DNA of 64,000 bases from Porphyromonas sp. oral taxon 278 str. W7784 (GTDB taxonomy: Bacteria > Bacteroidota > Bacteroidia > Bacteroidales > Porphyromonadaceae): positions 301,006 to 365,005 of the forward strand of contig NZ_KI259258.1 of the NCBI RefSeq assembly GCF_000467855.2, written 5' to 3'. The number at the start of each line of letters is the position of its first letter. Position 1 is the first letter of the stretch. The notes beneath the pieces are model-generated. The model saw nothing but the letters and a program-made list of their open reading frames with translations, searched no databases and had not been told where the DNA came from. The position numbers and the translations under genes are program-made. Positions 59,070 through 64,000 of this stretch are shown here, one piece after another.

Positions 59070-62000
59070 CTTGTGATTCGGTCTTGGAGGTATTGGAGAA
59101 CTGAAGGACCTCACCCGAGGGCTTCGAAGTGATGATGTCGTCGAAACGTAGGGGCTTGAACCGCTCCTGTAGGCTCTGGAAGACGACGAAGAGGGCTGGG
59201 ACGATGAAGATCTGCAGGATCATCCCGATCAGCATCCCCCCGACGGTACTTGCCCCGAGGGTAGAGTTCCCATTGGCGCCGACACCGCTAGCGAACATCA
59301 GTGGTAGGAGCCCCACGATCATCGCTAGCGAGGTCATCAAGATCGGGCGAAGACGAGCCACAGCCCCGAGTATAGCACTCCACGTGAGTGCCATACCCGT
59401 GCGTCGGCGGTCTAGGGCGAACTCGACGATCAGGATGGCGTTCTTCGCCAAGAGCCCGATGAGCATGATCAGGGCGATCTGCATGTAGATATTGTTCGTG
59501 TGCCCGAAGATATTGCCAAAGAGGAAGGCGCCCGCTAGGCCGAAGGGTATGGAGAGGATGACGGAGAAGGGCAGGAGGTAGCTCTCGTACTGAGCGCTCA
59601 GGATGAGGTAGACGAAGAGCAGACAGAGACTGAAGATGAGGGCTGTCGTATCCGAAGAGCCTTGCTCCTCACGAGTCAGCCCTGCGTAGTCGTAGCCGTA
59701 GCCTGCAGAGAGCGTCGTACTGGCTACTTCGGATACAGCCTTCAGGACGTCCCCCGTGGCGTAGCCTGGTGCAGGTGAAGCCATCACGTCGATCGAGGTA
59801 TAGAGGTTGAAGCGGTTCACGCTCGCAGGACCATAGACCTTCTCGGTGGTGATGAAGGAGGTGATCGGTGCCATCTCCCCTGTACCCGTACGCACATAGA
59901 TATTGCTCAGTGCATTGATATCGAGACGCTGCTCGGGCGAAGACTGCAGGAGCACTCGGTAGAGCTTACCATAGCTGTTGAAGTTCGCTACGTACATCCC
60001 CCCGAAGTATCCCTGTAGGGTAGAGAGGATAGCTTGGGGTGTAGTGCCTGCACGCATCGTAGAGGCTACATCGACATCGATGACGTACTGAGGGAAGCTA
60101 GGATTGTACTGCGTCATAGCGTAGGCTACCTCAGGGCGAGCGTTGAGTGCAGCTAGGAACTTCTGCGTCTCGGCGAAGAACTTATCTAGAGCACCACCCG
60201 ACTTGTCAAGCATCGTCAGCGAGACGCCTGATGCCATCCCGTAGCCAGGGACCATAGGAGGCGTCATGGCGAGCACCGAAGCATCCTTGATCGTCGCTCC
60301 GTAGGCGAAGAGCTTACTAGCTACTTCGCTCGTCGTGCTCTTGCGCTCCCCGAAGGGCTTCATGCGGATGAACATCGAGCCATAGTTAGAGCCTGACCCG
60401 CCCACGAGGCTGAAGCCTGAGATGCTTATGACTTGCTCGACGCCGTCCTGTGCCTTAGCTACGTCGGCGATATCCTTGAGGAGCTTCTCTGTCTTCTCTC
60501 GGCTTGTGCCTGGAGGGGTAGCGACGGTGACCATCACTGTACCGGTATCTTCGCTAGGCACGAGTTCGCTACTGGTGAACTTCATCAGCAGTACCATCAC
60601 TACGATGCTCACGAGCACGATGATACCCGAGGTGACCTTGTGGCGAACGAAGAACTCGACCCCCTTGCGATAGGGACGAAGGACACGATTCTCGTAGACG
60701 GCGTTGAAGGCTAGATGGAAGCGATCGATGAAGCTTAGCTTCTTCCCTTCATGCCCCTTGTGAGGCTTGAGGAGCAGGGCGCAGAGCGTAGGACTAAGCG
60801 TCAGTGCATTGACGGCGGAGATAATGATGGAGACAGCCATCGTGACACCGAACTCTCTGTAGAAGGTACCACTGATCCCTGAGATGAACGACACAGGTAC
60901 GAAGACGGCAGCCATGACGAGGGTAATGGAGATGATCGCTCCCGAGATCTCGTGCATAGCGTCCATACTAGCCGTGCGGGCGGAGTCATACCCCTCATCC
61001 AGCTTGGCATGTACGGCCTCGACGACGACGATAGCATCATCCACGACGATAGCGATAGCCAGCACGAGGGCCGATAGCGTAAGGAGGTTGAGAGAGAAGC
61101 CGAAGATCTGGAGGAAGAAGAACGAGCCGATGAGCGATACGGGTACTGCGATGGCAGGGATGAGCGTGCTACGGAAGTCCTGGAGGAAGAGGTAGACGAC
61201 GATGAAGACCAGTAGGAAGGCTTCGAGGAGCGTCTGGATGACGTGCCAGATCGAGGCATAGAGGAAGTCCGTGACGTCAAGTACGTAGGTCATCTCCATG
61301 CCTGGGGGGAAGTCCTTCTCGAGCTCCTTGATCTCGGCCTTGATCGCCGTGACAATGTCGTTGGCATTAGAACCAGCGATCTGGGAGACCATCCCTGTGA
61401 TAGCGGGGCTACCATTAGAGAGGGAATTACTGCTGTAGCTGAGGGAGCCCAGTTCGATCTTCGCTACATCCTTCAGGCGAATGATATTGCCCGAGGCATC
61501 GGACTTGAGTATGATGTCCTCGTACTCGGTGATGCTCTTCAGACGGCCCTTGTAGCGGAGCGAATACTCATAGGTGCGGTCTCCTGATTCGCCGAGACTA
61601 CCGGGGGCTGCCTCGAAGTTCTGCGCTGAGAGGATCGCCGAGACGTCGCTAGGGATGAGGGAGAAGGCCCGCATCTTGTCGGGGTCAAGCCATAGGCGCA
61701 TGGCATAGGTGCCTTGGCTGAAGGTATTGGCTGACCCTACGCCAGGCACTCGCTTGAGTGCGGGTAGGATGTTGATGTCGGCATAGTTGGCTAGGAACTG
61801 TGCATCGTAGCGTCCGTCCTTACTCGTCAGGGAGTAGACGAGGAGCATACTGGACTGACGCTTCTGCGTCGTCACACCGACACGGACGACGTCTGCGGGG
61901 AGAAGGGCTTGGGCTTGCTGTACTCGATTCTGCACGTTGACAGCAGCCATGTCGGGGTCGGTGCCCTCCTTGAAGTAGACCGTGATCGAAGCTCCCCCGG

Positions 62001-62256
62001 AGTTGGTAGCCGTGGAGGTCATGTAGGTCATCCCCTCGACGCCGTTGATCTGCTCCTCTAGGGGAATGATCACGGAGTTCAGTACCGTCTGTGCATCGGC
62101 ACCAGCGTAAGCGGTGGAGACCTGCACGGTGGGCGGGGCTAGGTTGGGGTACTGCTCGATGGGCAGCTGTATGAGCCCGATGATCCCGAGGATGACGATG
62201 AAGATGGAGATCACCGTCGATAGTACGGGGCGGGTAATAAACCGGTTGAAATTCAT
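59053..62256 (-). CDS. RND multidrug efflux pump, AcrB type (HAE1)
   Basis: Inner membrane proton-driven exporter. 1067 aa, the usual length, with twelve transmembrane helices in two halves. N-terminus MNFNRFITRPVLSTVISIFI; proton-relay region ALVLAIAIVVDDAIVVVEAV (TM4, conserved DD). Two large periplasmic loops, the second reading GSGSNYGSMFIRMKPF and MTPPMVPGYGMASGVSLTML. The second half ends with LMIGLLAKNAILIVEFALDR and AIVLGLLPLMFASG-like MIVGLLPLMFASGVGANGNS. Substrates unknown. Middle gene of the adaptor-pump-channel operon. Confidence 0.96.
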   Translation of the reverse strand: MNFNRFITRPVLSTVISIFIVILGIIGLIQLPIEQYPNLAPPTVQVSTAYAGADAQTVLNSVIIPLEEQINGVEGMTYMTSTATNSGGASITVYFKEGTDPDMAAVNVQNRVQQAQALLPADVVRVGVTTQKRQSSMLLVYSLTSKDGRYDAQFLANYADINILPALKRVPGVGSANTFSQGTYAMRLWLDPDKMRAFSLIPSDVSAILSAQNFEAAPGSLGESGDRTYEYSLRYKGRLKSITEYEDIILKSDASGNIIRLKDVAKIELGSLSYSSNSLSNGSPAITGMVSQIAGSNANDIVTAIKAEIKELEKDFPPGMEMTYVLDVTDFLYASIWHVIQTLLEAFLLVFIVVYLFLQDFRSTLIPAIAVPVSLIGSFFFLQIFGFSLNLLTLSALVLAIAIVVDDAIVVVEAVHAKLDEGYDSARTASMDAMHEISGAIISITLVMAAVFVPVSFISGISGTFYREFGVTMAVSIIISAVNALTLSPTLCALLLKPHKGHEGKKLSFIDRFHLAFNAVYENRVLRPYRKGVEFFVRHKVTSGIIVLVSIVVMVLLMKFTSSELVPSEDTGTVMVTVATPPGTSREKTEKLLKDIADVAKAQDGVEQVISISGFSLVGGSGSNYGSMFIRMKPFGERKSTTSEVASKLFAYGATIKDASVLAMTPPMVPGYGMASGVSLTMLDKSGGALDKFFAETQKFLAALNARPEVAYAMTQYNPSFPQYVIDVDVASTMRAGTTPQAILSTLQGYFGGMYVANFNSYGKLYRVLLQSSPEQRLDINALSNIYVRTGTGEMAPITSFITTEKVYGPASVNRFNLYTSIDVMASPAPGYATGDVLKAVSEVASTTLSAGYGYDYAGLTREEQGSSDTTALIFSLCLLFVYLILSAQYESYLLPFSVILSIPFGLAGAFLFGNIFGHTNNIYMQIALIMLIGLLAKNAILIVEFALDRRRTGMALTWSAILGAVARLRPILMTSLAMIVGLLPLMFASGVGANGNSTLGASTVGGMLIGMILQIFIVPALFVVFQSLQERFKPLRFDDIITSKPSGEVLQFSNTSKTESQDDAQA

Positions 62257-62286
62257 TGCTCTATATGCTTCCTGTTAGGGCGGTGC

Positions 62287-63486
62287 TTAGTGCTTCTCAG
62301 CGGAGGCACCCTTACCCATCATCTGCTGTTTGATCGCTTCTTGCTGTTTGGCATAAGCCTCCTCGGTGAGGGGCTTGATGGTCTCGCCCTCCTTGACGCC
62401 GGTGGTACCTGCTACGAGGATGCGGTCTCCTGCCTTCAGCCCGCTGGTGACGGTATAGCTCTGTCCATCGTCTACGGGGCTCACTGTGATCTCTGTGAAG
62501 GTGAGCTTGCCGTCCTTGTCGACGGTGTAGACGAACTTCTTGTGAAGCATCTCTACTGTCGCTGTCTGAGGTACGAGGATAGCGCCCTCGGTCTGTGTAG
62601 GCACTAGGATCGTCCCCGTGGAGCCACTACGCAGACGCCCCTCGGAGTTGGGGAAGTCAACACGTAGGGTGATCGCTCCCGTCACCTTGTCGACGACACC
62701 GCTGACCCCCTGGATCGTGCCTTCTGCTGGATACTCACTCCCATCGGAGAGGCGTAGGCGTACCTTCGGGAGCTTCCCTGCAGAATCCCCCGTGCCCCCC
62801 ATGAGGGTCTGAAGCTCACGCTCAGAGACGGAGAAGTAGACATAGGCCTGACGGGTATTGGATACCTGCGTCAGGGGCGAAGTGCTCTGTGGGCTGACGA
62901 GGTTACCGATGCGGTAGTTGATCGAGCCTACGACTCCAGAGACGGGGCTAGTGACGGTACAGTAGGAGAGGTTCTCACGAGCGGAGGTGAGGGCTGCCTT
63001 GGCTACGGCGACATTAGCCTCGGCGCTCTTCAGGGCGTTAGACACTTCCTCGAAGTTACTTGCGCTGATGATGTTCTTCGCCAGGAGGTCTTGACTGTTG
63101 CGATGATTCAGTTGTGCCGTGGCCAGGGTAGCTTGGGCGGAGGAGAGGCTTGCCGAAGCTTGGGCGACAGCAGCACGGAAGGTCACGTCGTCGAGCTGGA
63201 AGAGGGGCTGGCCTGCACGGACGCTCTGCCCCTCGGTGATGAAGACCTTGGTGATGAAGCCCGAGACCTTGGGGCGAATCTCCGCATCATCCTCGCCTCG
63301 GATGACGGCAGGATAACTATTGTCAGCGGAGAAGGCTCCGGCGAAGAGGGTGCGCACGGGTAGCTCTTGCGGGCCCTGAGCACCCATTTGTTGGCTTTGC
63401 TCGCCCTTGCAGGAGGAGAAGAGCGCCACACCTACTCCCGAGAGGACTAGGCTAAGGTAAGACGTGAGAAGTCGTCGACGTGTCAT
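62287..63486 (-). CDS. RND efflux membrane-fusion (adaptor) lipoprotein
   Basis: 399 aa from ATG 63486 (MTRRRLLTSYLSLVLSGVGV); a longer frame to 63678 has no signal sequence upstream. Lipobox FSSCKGEQ at about residue 26. Barrel-sandwich and coiled-coil hairpin: SGFITKVFITEGQSVRAGQP and LFQLDDVTFRAAVAQA, then SAEANVAVAKAALTSARENL, then VTSPVSGVVGSINYRIGNLV. It links the AcrB-type pump to the outer membrane channel. First gene of the operon, 30 bp before the pump gene. Confidence 0.94.
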   Translation of the reverse strand: MTRRRLLTSYLSLVLSGVGVALFSSCKGEQSQQMGAQGPQELPVRTLFAGAFSADNSYPAVIRGEDDAEIRPKVSGFITKVFITEGQSVRAGQPLFQLDDVTFRAAVAQASASLSSAQATLATAQLNHRNSQDLLAKNIISASNFEEVSNALKSAEANVAVAKAALTSARENLSYCTVTSPVSGVVGSINYRIGNLVSPQSTSPLTQVSNTRQAYVYFSVSERELQTLMGGTGDSAGKLPKVRLRLSDGSEYPAEGTIQGVSGVVDKVTGAITLRVDFPNSEGRLRSGSTGTILVPTQTEGAILVPQTATVEMLHKKFVYTVDKDGKLTFTEITVSPVDDGQSYTVTSGLKAGDRILVAGTTGVKEGETIKPLTEEAYAKQQEAIKQQMMGKGASAEKH

Positions 63487-63738
63487 GATCTGTGGATAGC
63501 TTGTATGGATATATCTATTCTTATGTGTACGCTGTCGGAGTGTCCGAGTAGCAGGGTCTCTGCTCCTTATTAGAGCGGAGCTCCAGCCCAAAGGTCTCCT
63601 TCCCAGGAAGGCCCGTAGGTAAGCGGATGGGTACTTCACTGATGCCACCGAGGCATGAGGCGGGGGCTTGTCCAGCACCTCCGCTATAGTCTGTACCCAG
63701 CACGAGGGTTAGATGGGAAGAGAGCCGTAGGGTTTAAT
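63487..63738. other. Upstream region of the efflux operon
   Basis: 252 bp with no gene. It must hold the operon promoter but no clear TAnnTTTG element is seen. It contains GGAGCTCC (63578-63587 region) and several GC-rich short dyads. No regulator gene is beside it in the window. Confidence 0.5.
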
Positions 63739-63987
63739 CTATTGGGTAATTATTTCTCCCAACGAATAAGCCTCAGGAAGGAGTCCTGACCTGTGGTACC
63801 CCACCGTCTTGGACGCCACCTGAGGCATATCCACTAAATTATTACGGCAAATAACTACCGGTTGCCCACTTGATTCAAAAGAGCGGACATCCTCTTTGGG
63901 GAATGAATTCCAAGTATAGGGAACCCACACTTGTAGCTTTCCTCGAAGCATTTTGAAAAGGCATTGCAGGTCTTCTGACTCATGCAC
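63739..63987 (-). CDS. Possible 82-aa protein or fragment
   Basis: GTG 63987 to stop 63739. Not recognised. The sequence looks protein-like (GKLQVWVPYTWNSFPKEDVR, then SGQPVVICRNNLVDMPQVAS), no membrane helix or signal. GC is lower than that of the efflux genes. It may be an intact small gene, or the end of a broken one, since the frame is closed by a TAG just upstream. Confidence 0.4.
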   Translation of the reverse strand: MHESEDLQCLFKMLRGKLQVWVPYTWNSFPKEDVRSFESSGQPVVICRNNLVDMPQVASKTVGYHRSGLLPEAYSLGEIITQ

Positions 63988-64000
63988 CCTGTCTTCCTAC

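Overview
The window is chromosomal DNA from a member of the Bacteroidales, most likely a Porphyromonas or close relative with fairly high GC (lines I counted run near 55-60% in genes). The grounds are: an HmuY-type hemophore next to an HmuR-type receptor; a PorE-like type IX secretion protein with TPR, propeller, CRD and OmpA parts; many SusD-free lipoproteins and TonB receptors; a CobJ-CobH fusion; and promoters of the Bacteroidetes form TAnnTTTG, found upstream of many genes. I cannot name the species.

Layout. 0.2-3.3 kb (+): polyprenyl diphosphate synthase, a membrane/coiled-coil protein and an anchored metallophosphatase. 3.4-4.8 kb (-): radA. 5.2-10.3 kb (+): cobJ-cobH fusion, dipeptidyl peptidase IV, lipA. 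10.5-14.9 kb (-): alanine/sodium symporter, dps, rpsF-rpsR-rplI, an outer membrane protein. 15.2-21.8 kb (-): an operon ftsK - lolA-like - mlaE - mlaF - PASTA protein - rluD-type synthase. 21.9-27.1 kb (-): hmuY-hmuR, a lipoprotein, a small membrane protein and an OmpH-like lipoprotein. 27.2-28.7 kb (+): pepD. 28.9-42.0 kb (-): nine genes in one direction, eight lipoproteins around one large hemoglobin/transferrin-type TonB receptor. 42.7-47.8 kb (-): mfd - cobU - cobT. 47.9-48.1 kb: two identical tRNA-Asn genes. 48.3-50.3 kb (-): a low-GC patch with an unknown gene, an ankyrin-repeat gene and coding-like fragments. 50.7-53.2 kb (+): queE - porE. 53.3-56.4 kb (-): a third TonB receptor, a glutaredoxin-like protein and a rhodanese. 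56.9-63.5 kb (-): an RND efflux operon (adaptor, pump, outer membrane factor) ending in an lpxA-family gene.

How it fits together. Three TonB receptors plus HmuY and many surface-type lipoproteins point to an organism that lives on host heme, iron and cofactors. The envelope theme continues with Mla/Lol lipid and lipoprotein handling, RND efflux, LpxA and a type IX secretion component. Cobalamin genes are scattered (cobJH, cobU, cobT) and no full pathway is present here.

The most striking unexplained signal is intergenic. At least nine intergenic sites hold short tandem arrays of imperfect palindromes whose centres are spaced 22-24 bp, usually exactly 23 bp. Five arrays share one palindrome (core ACCTAC-N-GTAGGT); the others use different palindromes but keep the same spacing. 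I know of no named element with these properties.
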